Shown here piece after piece: positions 26,916-35,943 of a stretch of 64,000 nucleotides of DNA. The stretch is from an uncultured Roseburia sp. Lineage in GTDB: Bacteria > Bacillota > Clostridia > Lachnospirales > Lachnospiraceae. Numbering within the stretch: the first letter of the stretch is position 1; each line of letters opens with the position of its first letter. The translations under genes and the position numbers were made by a program. The DNA lies in contig CAKRDK010000001.1 in NCBI GenBank assembly GCA_934309475.1, forward strand, positions 124,001-188,000, read 5' to 3'. Under the pieces are notes generated by a model that saw nothing but the letters and a program-made list of their open reading frames with translations, was not told the DNA's origin and ran no database searches.

Positions 26916-28658
26916 ATGGCATTAGACGGATTCGTCATCTCAAATATAGTAGCAGAATTAAACCAGACCATTCTTAACGCAAGAATCAGCAAAATCGCGC
27001 AGCCGGAAAATGATGAGCTGCTTTTTACTTTAAAGGGACAAAACGGTCAGTACCGCCTTGCCGTTTCCGCAAGTGCGTCTCTTCCGTTTCTTTATCTGAC
27101 TGCAAACAATAAACCCAGCCCTCTGACCGCGCCAAACTTTTGTATGCTGCTCCGCAAGCACATTGCAAATGGACGCATTGTCAAAATCTATCAGCCACAC
27201 ATGGAGCGTATCATTCATTTTGACATTGAACATCTCGATGAATTAGGCGACCTCTGCCAGAAGACGTTGATTGTGGAACTGATGGGAAAACACAGTAACA
27301 TCATCTTTTGCAATTCTGACGGCATGATTATCGACAGCATCAAGCATGTATCGGCCATGATGAGTTCTGTCCGCGAAGTGCTGCCCGGCAGGGAATATTT
27401 TATTCCTTCCACGCAGGGCGACAAATTAAATCCGTTAGAGGTTACCGAAGAAGCCTTTCTCGATACCGCCATGGCGAAACCATGCTCTATTACAAAGGCT
27501 CTCTATTCCTCTTTTACCGGAACAAGCCCTGTCATCGCAAACGAAATCTGCCACCGTGCTTCCATCGACGGCGATATGCCGGTAGACTCCTTAGATGCAG
27601 ATGGCAAAAAACATCTTTTCCATATTTTCAGCTGGATGATGGACGATGTCCGCACCGGAAAATATCAGCCAAACATTGTTTTTAAAGAAAAAGAACCCAT
27701 CGACTTTTCCTGTTTTCATCTGAGTGAATTTTCAGATTACACAACGAAAGACTACGACTCCATCAGCGAAGTGTTAGAGCAATATTACGCAACGCGGAAT
27801 GTATACACGAGAATCCGCCAGAAATCGGTTGATTTGCGAAAAGTTGTAACTACAACTTTGGAACGTAACCGTAAAAAATTCCAGCTGCAGGAAAAACAGC
27901 TTCGTGACACCGAAAAGCGGGAAAAATACAAAGTGTACGGCGAACTGATTCACACCTACGGCTACGGACTTGAAGAAGGTGCCAAAGAGTTAGAAGCACT
28001 CAATTATTACACCAACGAAATGATTAAAATTCCGCTTGACCCGACTTTAGATGCCAAGGAAAATGCGCAGAAATATTTTGACAAATACAACAAATTAAAA
28101 CGTACCTACGAGGCATTGACGGAATTGATTCAGGAAACAAAAACAGAAATCGAACACTTAGAGAGCATCTCCACCTCCCTAGATATCGCCTTGTCCGAGG
28201 ACGACTTGCTTCAGATTAAGGAAGAACTTATGGAATACGGTTACATCAAGCGCAAACGCACCGACAAAAAAGCCAAGATTAAAAGCAAACCGTTCCACTA
28301 TCGTTCCAGCGACGGTTATGATATCTATGTTGGAAAAAATAACTATCAGAACGACGAACTGACGTTTAAATTTGCAACCGGAAATGACTGGTGGTTCCAC
28401 GCAAAAGGAATGGCTGGTTCCCACGTCATCGTCAAATCAAACAACGAGGAATTGCCGGACCGCGTCTTTGAGGAAGCCGGAAAATTGGCCGGCTACTACT
28501 CAAAAGGACGGGACAGTGACAAAATCGAGATTGACTATCTCCAGAAGAAAAATGTCAAAAAGCCAAACGGAAGCGCACCTGGTTTTGTCGTTTATTACAC
28601 GAACTACTCTCTCACCATCCATCCCGATATCAGTGGGCTTACATTGTTAGAATCTTAA
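26916..28658 (+). CDS. rqcH: RqcH / NFACT family ribosome quality control protein
   Basis: 580 residues. RqcH binds stalled 50S subunits and adds alanine tails to nascent chains; older annotation calls it fibronectin-binding protein. Seen: the NFACT-N start MALDGFVISNIVAELNQTI with MGKHSNIIFCN; the helical coiled-coil middle (residues about 290-430); and the NFACT-R (DUF814) domain with YVGKNNYQNDELTFK and DWWFHAKGMAGSHVI near 480-500, where the DWWFHA motif lies. ATG 26916 follows AGGTGA; an in-frame GTG at 26907 overlaps that site. The last codons form part of a tandem 37-bp duplication. Confidence 0.94.
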   Translation: MALDGFVISNIVAELNQTILNARISKIAQPENDELLFTLKGQNGQYRLAVSASASLPFLYLTANNKPSPLTAPNFCMLLRKHIANGRIVKIYQPHMERIIHFDIEHLDELGDLCQKTLIVELMGKHSNIIFCNSDGMIIDSIKHVSAMMSSVREVLPGREYFIPSTQGDKLNPLEVTEEAFLDTAMAKPCSITKALYSSFTGTSPVIANEICHRASIDGDMPVDSLDADGKKHLFHIFSWMMDDVRTGKYQPNIVFKEKEPIDFSCFHLSEFSDYTTKDYDSISEVLEQYYATRNVYTRIRQKSVDLRKVVTTTLERNRKKFQLQEKQLRDTEKREKYKVYGELIHTYGYGLEEGAKELEALNYYTNEMIKIPLDPTLDAKENAQKYFDKYNKLKRTYEALTELIQETKTEIEHLESISTSLDIALSEDDLLQIKEELMEYGYIKRKRTDKKAKIKSKPFHYRSSDGYDIYVGKNNYQNDELTFKFATGNDWWFHAKGMAGSHVIVKSNNEELPDRVFEEAGKLAGYYSKGRDSDKIEIDYLQKKNVKKPNGSAPGFVVYYTNYSLTIHPDISGLTLLES

Positions 28659-28743
28659 CACATAAAAGGTCGGCCTTCAATCGTTAGAATCTTAACATAT
28701 AAAAGACCGACCTCCAACCGTTAGATTTTTAGGTCTAACTTTT
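28646..28743. repeat. 37-bp tandem duplication with hairpin potential after rqcH
   Basis: Two 37-bp units (28646-28682, 28683-28719) match at 31 of 37 positions, all six differences being transitions, and a partial third copy begins at 28720. Unit 1 includes the rqcH stop codon. AGGTCGG of unit 1 pairs with CCGACCT of unit 2, and the third part forms GTTAGA/TCTAAC (28720-28739) followed by Ts, so the element may terminate rqcH and the convergent GH105 gene. Confidence 0.7.
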
Positions 28744-28788
28744 GGGACCGGTACATTTTCTATCCGCCGATTCTGGCTTTTTTCTTTT

Positions 28789-29913
28789 TTATTTCAGACG
28801 AAGTGTCTCTGTATAAGCAAGCAGGAATGGTCCAACGCCTTTTGCATCATCTTTTACAACCGGCTCTGACATGTAATAATCAAAGGTTCCGGAACGCTTA
28901 TTTGCTCCACCTAATCCTGCCACAAGACAGATGCCATCTAAGTGAAGGTTTCCGTTCTCATCCGTAGTTAAATATTTTTCACAGATTCCATGGAAGGCTT
29001 TCAAACCATACTCGCGGTAGCTTTCCGGTAAAAATCCAAGACGTACACCCTTTAATAAAGCGTATGCCATAATGGAACTTCCGCTTGTCTCTAAGTAATT
29101 CTTCTCCATGCCGCCAACGTTTACCACCTGATACCACATACCACTCTCATCCTGATACTTTAACATTGCATCCATCAGGTCGACAAATACCTGTTTTAAT
29201 TTTTCATAAGGTTCTCCGACTGACGGATCACATTTATCTAATGTATCAAGCAGCGCCATCGAATACCAGCCCAACGCACGCAGCCAGAAATTCTGACTTA
29301 ATCCGGTCACTTTATCGCACCAGAACATTTCACGCGAAGAATCGTATGCATGATAGTAAAGTCCCGTTTTCGGGTCACGCATATGTTCTACGACATTGAA
29401 AAACTGTTTGAAAATATCGTCGTAATTTTTCTTATTATTAAAACGGGTCTCATATTCCATGTAAAACGGCTGACACATATAAAGTCCATCCAACCAGACC
29501 TGATTTGGGTAAATATTTTTATGCCAGAAATTGCCCTCTTTGGTACGAGGCATTTTTGCTACCTGGCTGTATACTAAATCAATCGCTTTTCTATACTTTT
29601 CTTTTCCGGTTAAGTCGTATAACTCGAACAGTGTTTTTCCGGCATTGACATTGTCGATATTCAGTTCTTCGACATCATATCCGTCAATGCTTCCGTCTTC
29701 CATGACTTTACAATCAATAAAGCTATCTGCAAATTTAAAATATTTTTCCTCTTTTGTAATGGCATACATTTCCAAAATTGCTTTAATCATACAGCCGTCA
29801 ATGTAATTCCATTTTGATTTGAGTCCCTGCAATATCTTCTCAATATTCCAGATTGGACGATCCGGTGTGCTTTTCTCTAATAATTCATCGATATACTTTT
29901 CAATTGTATCCAT
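28789..29913 (-). CDS. GH105 family unsaturated glucuronyl/rhamnogalacturonyl hydrolase
   Basis: 374 residues with an (alpha/alpha)6-barrel pattern of GH88/GH105 enzymes, which remove unsaturated uronic acids from the ends of pectin or other uronan lyase products. Features: NWNYIDGCMIKAI, YFKFADSFID, HKNIYPNQVWLDGLYM (the conserved W-DG segment near 140-155 with a catalytic Asp), FWLRALGWYSMALLD, and a C-terminal SGTFDYYMSEPVV. No signal peptide, so it should act in the cytoplasm on imported oligosaccharides. A LacI-type operator palindrome overlaps its promoter, implying substrate-induced control, but no regulator, lyase or transporter gene is adjacent. Confidence 0.87.
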   Translation of the reverse strand: MDTIEKYIDELLEKSTPDRPIWNIEKILQGLKSKWNYIDGCMIKAILEMYAITKEEKYFKFADSFIDCKVMEDGSIDGYDVEELNIDNVNAGKTLFELYDLTGKEKYRKAIDLVYSQVAKMPRTKEGNFWHKNIYPNQVWLDGLYMCQPFYMEYETRFNNKKNYDDIFKQFFNVVEHMRDPKTGLYYHAYDSSREMFWCDKVTGLSQNFWLRALGWYSMALLDTLDKCDPSVGEPYEKLKQVFVDLMDAMLKYQDESGMWYQVVNVGGMEKNYLETSGSSIMAYALLKGVRLGFLPESYREYGLKAFHGICEKYLTTDENGNLHLDGICLVAGLGGANKRSGTFDYYMSEPVVKDDAKGVGPFLLAYTETLRLK

Positions 29914-29951
29914 GTGACTTCTCCATTCTTTTTCCTTTGCTTTTTGCCTGC

Positions 29952-29957
29952 ATTATA
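29952..29957 (-). promoter_or_regulatory. -10 element of the GH105 gene
   Basis: Minus strand TATAAT. The -35 zone falls within the operator palindrome and is poor, as expected for a regulated promoter. Confidence 0.5.
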
Positions 29958-29961
29958 TTTG

Positions 29962-29981
29962 CAATGTAAGCACTTACATTG
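29962..29981 (-). promoter_or_regulatory. LacI-family-type operator overlapping the GH105 promoter
   Basis: CAATGTAAG CA CTTACATTG: perfect 9-bp arms around a 2-bp centre. TGTAAGNNCTTACA resembles LacI/GalR/CcpA-class operators (TGTAARCGYTTACA). It sits just upstream of the -10, so a bound repressor would block RNA polymerase. The strand given is that of the controlled gene. Confidence 0.65.
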
Positions 29982-30164
29982 TTGATTTTACTACATTTTT
30001 CATGCTGCGTCTAGTCTGATTTTTGACAGAAAATGGTTGTTTATTTTTGTTCTATCTGCACAGACTATAATCAAACAAGCGAAAGAAAAATTTTTCTCAT
30101 AAGAATTTCTCTTTCAATTGTTTTTACTATAATTTATTTTTTATTACCAAAGGAGGAAACAGAT

Positions 30165-30371
30165 ATGTCAGGACGTTCATCAAATCAGGCAGCAGTTCCA
30201 GAAGCAAAAGGTGCTTTGGATCGTTTCAAGTACGAAGTAGCAAGCGAAATTGGTGTTCCATTAAGTGATGGATACAACGGTAATCTTACTTCCAAACAGA
30301 ATGGTTCCGTTGGGGGCTATATGGTGAAAAAAATGATTGAAGCCCAGGAAAGACAGATGTCTGGTAAATAA
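30165..30371 (+). CDS. Alpha/beta-type small acid-soluble spore protein
   Basis: 68 residues from ATG 30165, after AAGGAGG; the reading frame is open further upstream but has no ribosome site. SASPs coat and protect spore DNA. KYEVASEIGVPL is the conserved first motif including the GPR protease cleavage zone (usually EFASE, here EVASE), and NGSVGGYMVKKMIEAQERQ is the second. It is a solitary gene with a strong terminator. A TATAAT-like element at 30128-30133 lies upstream, but I cannot recognise a clear sigma-G promoter. Confidence 0.93.
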   Translation: MSGRSSNQAAVPEAKGALDRFKYEVASEIGVPLSDGYNGNLTSKQNGSVGGYMVKKMIEAQERQMSGK

Positions 30372-30382
30372 CTGTAGGCGAA

Positions 30383-30426
30383 AAAACACCCTCGTCACGA
30401 ATCAAGATTCGTGGCGGGGGTGTTTT
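30383..30426 (+). terminator. Strong terminator after the SASP gene
   Basis: AAAACACCCTCGTCACGAATC, AA, then GATTCGTGGCGGGGGTGTTTT: a long stem with one G-T pair, ending in TTTTATTT. The stem is symmetric enough to serve the minus-strand 520-aa gene too. Confidence 0.9.
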
Positions 30427-30431
30427 ATTTG

Positions 30432-31994
30432 CTATTCCCCCGTCGCCTCACAATACGCCTGACTCCCACGCTCTGCCCACGAGGTCTTATCCGCCGGAAT
30501 CACTTCCATGGTATCTTTCGTGACCGCATAAAAGTTCAGGATACTCGTATTATCCAACCGGTTTCCGGAAGCATCATAATGTTCCTCATAGCAGACGACC
30601 TCGTCACAGGCGCCGTTTGCCGACTCTCTGTCATAGACAAGGCGAATCTGTGCCGTCACCGTTTCTCCGTCTACCTGCGTCTCATAAGCATCCCCTACCA
30701 GTGCATACAGCTCTCCCTTCGCCGAATACGCAAAGGAAATCGTATCATAATCAGACGCAAATTCACTTTCGTAAATTTTTTCGTAAATCTCCTTTCCGCC
30801 GGCATCTCCTGTATAGACTCCGTCCTCGTCGTACTGGGATGGCTGCTCACTTTGTTCTGATGCTCCGCTATCGTCACCATTTCCGATTGATTCTGCCGAA
30901 TGATCACCCGTGTTTTTTTCCGTCATTTTTGATTTATCTTCTTCTAAAACATTCCCATTTACGTCAGAATCATAAAGATATCTTCGCAAAACAATATGGT
31001 ATGGCTCATAGACCGCATAACTGTTCGGTTCAGAAAAATACACATAGGTGACAAGGATTTTTCCATCGGAAATTCTCTTCTCCTCCGGCAGCTGCAAAAG
31101 CAAAAGAAAACCGTACGCAAAAACCGCCAGTGCCCCCAGTGTCAAAATGATACTATGTACTGCGACATAAGCAGTTGTACTCCATCCTGCATGTCGTTTT
31201 ATCTGCACTTTCTGGTAGATGCAGAGGAAAAACAGCACCAAAATAGAGACAGCCACAAGAATATATGCCGAAATTATAAAATTCGTCCGAAAGAAAATAC
31301 CGGCCGGAAGCTCCTGCTCTAATGCCGCATATAATGCAAGCCCCATTGAAAGCACCGTAAAAAATCCTGCACCGTGCCGCAGAATCTTCTTCGAATCCTG
31401 CATGTTTTCCTGAATATTCATCAGCTCTAACAATTCGTCTTCGTTTCCGGATGCGATAACTGCGAGACGTTTTTCTGCATATGGCAGCGGCCTTCTTCTC
31501 TTTGCCTGCACCATCTGCCGATACACCGCAAGATTTTTCTCTGCATCCGCCTCATTTCCGCTCACATGATGGATAATATACCACATCAGATAAAAAGCTG
31601 CCTGCGAATCCTGATTCAGTTCATAACAGTTCATGGAATTTAACACCTGCGCTGCAAGGTCAAAACGCCTCAGACAGATATTTGTCTTTGCCGTCAGCAT
31701 TTTCCATTGGTTCTTCACTGCAGTTTTTTTCGCATCGCGCTCTATCAGGACACAATAATCCCGAAAAACAGTGTAGGGCTGACGCAGCATCCTGCAATGT
31801 CTTGCCCGCTCACAGGTAAAATGCCACAGATAAATCGCAATGATTGCAGACAGATAGGCGAAAAATGCGACACCAAATGCGTCCGCCTTTATCATTGTGA
31901 TTAGAAATACCAAAAACGCTGCAATCATCAAAATGATGGTAAGCAGTTTCCCATTTTTCGCCTTTTTATAAAATCGTTCGGCTTCCCGTTCCAT
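30432..31994 (-). CDS. Orphan 520-aa multi-pass membrane protein
   Basis: I do not recognise this family. Seen: two hydrophobic segments at about 18-58 (TIILMIAAFLVFLITMI and AFFAYLSAIIAIYLW); a soluble helical section at 65-225 with TPR-like alternation (ICLRRFDLAAQVLNSM, AAFYLMWYIIHHVSGN); three more hydrophobic segments at about 232-345; a Ser/Asp/Glu-rich linker; and a soluble C-terminal domain of about 110 residues with beta-strand-like text (YDTISFAYSAKGELYALVGD). GGAGGAGAGC ribosome site. It lies 66 nt after recG on the same strand and probably ends the asp23-fakA-recG unit. Composition is like its neighbours, so there is no sign of transfer. Confidence 0.7.
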   Translation of the reverse strand: MEREAERFYKKAKNGKLLTIILMIAAFLVFLITMIKADAFGVAFFAYLSAIIAIYLWHFTCERARHCRMLRQPYTVFRDYCVLIERDAKKTAVKNQWKMLTAKTNICLRRFDLAAQVLNSMNCYELNQDSQAAFYLMWYIIHHVSGNEADAEKNLAVYRQMVQAKRRRPLPYAEKRLAVIASGNEDELLELMNIQENMQDSKKILRHGAGFFTVLSMGLALYAALEQELPAGIFFRTNFIISAYILVAVSILVLFFLCIYQKVQIKRHAGWSTTAYVAVHSIILTLGALAVFAYGFLLLLQLPEEKRISDGKILVTYVYFSEPNSYAVYEPYHIVLRRYLYDSDVNGNVLEEDKSKMTEKNTGDHSAESIGNGDDSGASEQSEQPSQYDEDGVYTGDAGGKEIYEKIYESEFASDYDTISFAYSAKGELYALVGDAYETQVDGETVTAQIRLVYDRESANGACDEVVCYEEHYDASGNRLDNTSILNFYAVTKDTMEVIPADKTSWAERGSQAYCEATGE

Positions 31995-32060
31995 ATGCTC
32001 TCCTCCGCATTGCCCACACTTTCACGGTGCAGGTTTCTTTTAAATCCGCGCAAAATGCCC

Positions 32061-34118
32061 TTACAGATTTAGTTTATTTCTTCGTTTTCCAACAAATTCA
32101 TCCAGGTAATTTTTCAAATTCTTTGAAGATTCTGCCACAAGTTCCGGATCTTCCTCTAACAAACGTTCCACTTCCTCGGAAGTCTGCTGTAAAATAGCCG
32201 CATCCTGATAGATGTCTCCAAGCGCAAACTGCATTTCGCCGCTCTGACGGATGCCGAAAAAGTCTCCCGGCCCACGCAATTTCAAATCCTCACTTGCAAT
32301 CTTAAAGCCGTCATTCGACTGGTTCAAAATATTTAATCGCTCCTTCGCATGCTTGCTCTTCGAGCAGTTCACCATAATGCAATAAGACTGCGCATCACCT
32401 CGTCCGACACGTCCACGCAGCTGATGCAGCTGGGCGAGCCCGAACCGTTCCGCATTTTCAATCATCATGACAGTGGCATTCGGCACATTGACGCCGACCT
32501 CTACAACCGTAGTTGACACAAGTACCTGTATCTCATTTCTTGCAAATTCCTCCATAATCCGGTTTTTCAAATCCGGCTTCATCTTGCCGTGGAGAACGCC
32601 AAGCTGAATCTCCTCCGGGAAAATTTCGCGCAGTTTTTTGGTATAGTCCACAACATTTTCCCCGTCCATATTCTCACTTTCCTCGACAAGCGGACAGATG
32701 ATGTAGGCCTGGTGGCCGGCACGTACCTCTTTTTCAATGAAATCATAGGCTTTCGGGCGGTACCTCGTATCGACCACGCAGTTTTTGATAGGAAGACGTT
32801 TCGCCGGGACTTCATCCACCACTGAGATATCTAAGTCTCCGTAAAGAATAATTGCAAGAGTTCGCGGAATCGGTGTTGCACTCATCACAAGAATGTTCGG
32901 CTTCACACCTTTCTCTGCAAATGTCTCTCTCTGGCGGACGCCAAAACGATGCTGTTCATCCGTAATAACAAGCGAAAGATTCGCATACACCGCCTTTTCC
33001 TGAATCAGAGCATGGGTTCCAATGACCATGGCATTCGGATATAAATCAATCGCTTCATATGCCATGCGCTTTTGTTTTGCAGTCAGCGAACCGGTCAGAA
33101 GAACAATCGGAATCCGCAGACCGAATGTCTCACAGAGTTTCTGATAGGTCTCGTAATGCTGTCTTGCAAGCACTTCGGTCGGTGCCATGATGGCAGACTG
33201 GTAACCATGATGTGCTGCATCCGCCATTGCAAGAAACGCAATAATGGTTTTTCCGGAACCGACATCTCCCTGAATCAGACGCTGCATGACATACGGACTT
33301 CTCAAATCCTTTTGTACATCGAGCAGTGCACGCTTCTGCGCCCCTGTCAATTCATACGGAAGCTGCCCGATTAATCCTTCTGTAAACCCATCATCCGAAA
33401 AAGTAAACTGGTTCTCATCTTTCTGTTTTTTCTCCTTCTGATACTGCATACTGAGAATAAAAAAGAAAAATTCATCAAAGACGAGCCTTCTTCTCGCTTC
33501 AATCAGCGTATCCATGTCATCCGGGAAATGGATTTGTTTTATTGCGTAGTTGTATTCACACAACCGGTATTTATCGCGAATCTCCTCCGGCAGATAATCC
33601 TGGAAAAGTGCTTCCTCTTCTAACGCAGCCCTTACCGCCTTTGTCACCATATTGTTAGAAAGTCCGGTTGTCAGGGAATAGACCGGCATAAAAATATGCT
33701 CTAACTTCTGATACTGTTCCTCCGAATAGATTGCCGGCTGCTCCATCGTAAGCCGCCCGTTTTTTCTTGTAGTTTTTCCATAAAAAATATATAGATTTCC
33801 CGGCTTTAAATTATTTTTCACGTAAGGCATACGGTACCAGACAAGATTGAGCGTAACGCCCATGGCGCCAATGGAAGTTACGGTAATCGCCATATTTCTC
33901 GCTTTTCGCACGACAGGACTTTGCAAAATACGGCCGCATACAGCCGCCGTCTCCCCTTCTTCCACTTCATCCGGCTGTTTTACTTCCGGATATTGCAGAT
34001 ACGTCCTCGGATAACGCAGTAAAAGCTCCCCTACGGTATCAATCTCTATTTTGTGGAACAATTCCTCTGTCTTTGCTCCGATTCCTTTTATTTCCTGCAA
34101 GGATGAATTCGAATTCAT
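32061..34118 (-). CDS. recG: ATP-dependent DNA helicase RecG
   Basis: 685 residues, normal for RecG, which regresses stalled replication forks and branch-migrates junctions. ATG 34118 is chosen because GGAAGG lies upstream; in-frame codons to 34160 lack a site. Seen: wedge/OB domain (residues 1-240), Walker A GDVGSGKTIIAFLAM near 290, DEQHRFG (motif II), SATPIPRTLAI (motif III) and the C-terminal VLVSTTVVEVGVNVPNA and HQLRGRVGRG (motifs V-VI). Conserved neighbour of fakA. A stable 10-bp hairpin lies about 40 nt upstream. Confidence 0.96.
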   Translation of the reverse strand: MNSNSSLQEIKGIGAKTEELFHKIEIDTVGELLLRYPRTYLQYPEVKQPDEVEEGETAAVCGRILQSPVVRKARNMAITVTSIGAMGVTLNLVWYRMPYVKNNLKPGNLYIFYGKTTRKNGRLTMEQPAIYSEEQYQKLEHIFMPVYSLTTGLSNNMVTKAVRAALEEEALFQDYLPEEIRDKYRLCEYNYAIKQIHFPDDMDTLIEARRRLVFDEFFFFILSMQYQKEKKQKDENQFTFSDDGFTEGLIGQLPYELTGAQKRALLDVQKDLRSPYVMQRLIQGDVGSGKTIIAFLAMADAAHHGYQSAIMAPTEVLARQHYETYQKLCETFGLRIPIVLLTGSLTAKQKRMAYEAIDLYPNAMVIGTHALIQEKAVYANLSLVITDEQHRFGVRQRETFAEKGVKPNILVMSATPIPRTLAIILYGDLDISVVDEVPAKRLPIKNCVVDTRYRPKAYDFIEKEVRAGHQAYIICPLVEESENMDGENVVDYTKKLREIFPEEIQLGVLHGKMKPDLKNRIMEEFARNEIQVLVSTTVVEVGVNVPNATVMMIENAERFGLAQLHQLRGRVGRGDAQSYCIMVNCSKSKHAKERLNILNQSNDGFKIASEDLKLRGPGDFFGIRQSGEMQFALGDIYQDAAILQQTSEEVERLLEEDPELVAESSKNLKNYLDEFVGKRRNKLNL

Positions 34119-34159
34119 CACATACCTTCCTTCCGTTTCTGTAAAAATATATAAAATCA

Positions 34160-34183
34160 CCTAGGAAAGCGTACTCCCCTAGG
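34160..34183 (-). other. Stable hairpin in the fakA-recG intergenic region
   Basis: Minus strand CCTAGGGGAG, TACG loop, CTTTCCTAGG: ten pairs including two G-U, followed by an AU-rich stretch (TGATTTTATATATTTTT). It could be a weak terminator or an RNA-processing site ahead of recG. Confidence 0.5.
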
Positions 34184-34240
34184 CCTCTTACCGCATTTTT
34201 TCCTGATAAGAAAATACTGCTTTTCAAGCAAAATGCGTCC

Positions 34241-35929
34241 TTATTCTACTGAAATTACATAGTAGTAAATTGGCTGTCCACCGAACTGAACATCTACTTC
34301 CACATCCGGATACTGTTCTTCGACAAGGGAAGCAATCTCATTTGCATCCTCTTCCGTTGCCTCTTCTCCGTAGTAAATGCTGACCATAGCGGAATCTTCG
34401 TCAATCATCTGGGAAAGCATATCCATAACGGTAGCTTTTAATTCCTGACCAACGGATAAGATGCTCTTATCCCCAATTCCCATGTAATCATTTTCTTTGA
34501 TTTCTTTATCATCAATTACAGTATCGCGTACTGCATATGTGACCTGACCTGTCTTGACAAGTTCAATTTCCTCTGTCATTCTTGCTGCATTCTCCTCAGC
34601 AGAATTATCCGGGATATAGTTAATCAATGCTGTAATTCCCTGTGGAATTGTCTTTGTCGGAACGACAATAATATTCTTATCTTCCACTAAAGAAGCTGCC
34701 TGGTTTGCTGCAAGAATAATGTTCTTGTTATTCGGGAAAATAAAGATATTCTTTGCATGCACTTTCTCAATGGCATTCAACATATCCTCTGTACTAGGAT
34801 TCATGGTCTGACCGCCCTCGATGATATAGTCAACGCCAAGTCCCTTAAAGATTTCGTTGATACCTTCTCCGATGCTTACCGTGATGAATCCCATCTCTTT
34901 TTCTTCTACCGGCTCTTCTGCAACTGCTTCTTTCTCCGGTACTGCCGCTGCCTGCATCTCTTTTTCCTTCATGGCAGAAATCTTCTCGTCACGCTCTAAG
35001 CGCATATTTTCAATGATAATTGTCGTTAACTGTCCATACGTGAGACCCTTCTGCATTGCCTGACCCGGATCATTGGTATGTACATGTACCTTTACAATCT
35101 CATCATCCGCAACTACTACAATAGAATCACCGATAGACTCTAAATAGCTCTTAAATTCATTCTCCTGTTTGCTGGTAAATGGCTTTTCAAGCATAATCAA
35201 GAACTGGGTACAATAAGTAAATGTAATCTCCTGAGCTGCCTGTGCGTCAATATAGGAATTAGATGTTGCTGCTCCTGCGGAAGGTGTCTCTTCAAATGTA
35301 TAATCAATCTCTTTTCCCTCTAAACAGTCAAGACATCCCTTTAATACCTGCATCAGTCCCTGTCCGCCGGAATCTACAACGCCAGCCTGTTTTAAAACAG
35401 GAAGCATGTCCGGTGTCTTGCTCAATGCATGGTCTCCGGCTTTGATCACTTCTTTGCAGAATGTAATCAAATCGTCCGTCTTCTCTTCTTCTTCAAGACC
35501 TTTTGTGGACATACCACGTGCCACGGTAAGAATCGTACCCTCTTTTGGCTTCATAACAGCCTTGTAAGCGGTCTCTGTTGCTTTTTCAAAAGCGTCTGCC
35601 ATAATCTGGACATTAATCTCATCATATTCTGCAATCACTTTTGTAAAGCCACGGAATAACTGGGATAAAATAACACCGGAGTTACCGCGCGCACCTCTTA
35701 ATGATCCGGAAGAGATTGCCTTTGCAACAGACTTCATATCCTTCTGCTCTAAGTTCATAACCTCTTTTGCCGCAGACATGATTGTCATAGACATATTAGT
35801 ACCCGTATCACCGTCCGGTACAGGGAATACATTTAATTCGTTAATCCATTCTTTCTTTGCATCTAAATTCTTTGCTCCTGCCAAAAACATCTTTGCAAGA
35901 GTTTCAGCATTTATCGCCTTGATTTCCAA
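34241..35929 (-). CDS. fakA: Fatty acid kinase subunit A-like (DAK2 domain, YloV)
   Basis: 562 residues. FakA phosphorylates fatty acids carried by a FakB (DegV-family) protein, feeding phospholipid synthesis. The N-terminal DAK2-type ATP domain has the Mg-binding VFPVPDGDTGTNMSMT (residues 30-45) and the SSGSLRGARGNSGVILSQ loop near 70-88; the middle and C-terminal domains (MGFITVSIGEGINEIFKGLG near 345) match YloV. Length fits. It starts 15 nt after asp23. No fakB is in this window. Confidence 0.93.
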   Translation of the reverse strand: MEIKAINAETLAKMFLAGAKNLDAKKEWINELNVFPVPDGDTGTNMSMTIMSAAKEVMNLEQKDMKSVAKAISSGSLRGARGNSGVILSQLFRGFTKVIAEYDEINVQIMADAFEKATETAYKAVMKPKEGTILTVARGMSTKGLEEEEKTDDLITFCKEVIKAGDHALSKTPDMLPVLKQAGVVDSGGQGLMQVLKGCLDCLEGKEIDYTFEETPSAGAATSNSYIDAQAAQEITFTYCTQFLIMLEKPFTSKQENEFKSYLESIGDSIVVVADDEIVKVHVHTNDPGQAMQKGLTYGQLTTIIIENMRLERDEKISAMKEKEMQAAAVPEKEAVAEEPVEEKEMGFITVSIGEGINEIFKGLGVDYIIEGGQTMNPSTEDMLNAIEKVHAKNIFIFPNNKNIILAANQAASLVEDKNIIVVPTKTIPQGITALINYIPDNSAEENAARMTEEIELVKTGQVTYAVRDTVIDDKEIKENDYMGIGDKSILSVGQELKATVMDMLSQMIDEDSAMVSIYYGEEATEEDANEIASLVEEQYPDVEVDVQFGGQPIYYYVISVE

Positions 35930-35943
35930 CTTTCTAATCCTCC

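Noticed and set aside
30033-30164. N-terminal extension of the SASP to 130 residues upstream
   Set aside because: Part of the open frame overlaps promoter-like AT-rich DNA; the standard 68-residue SASP begins right after AAGGAGG.
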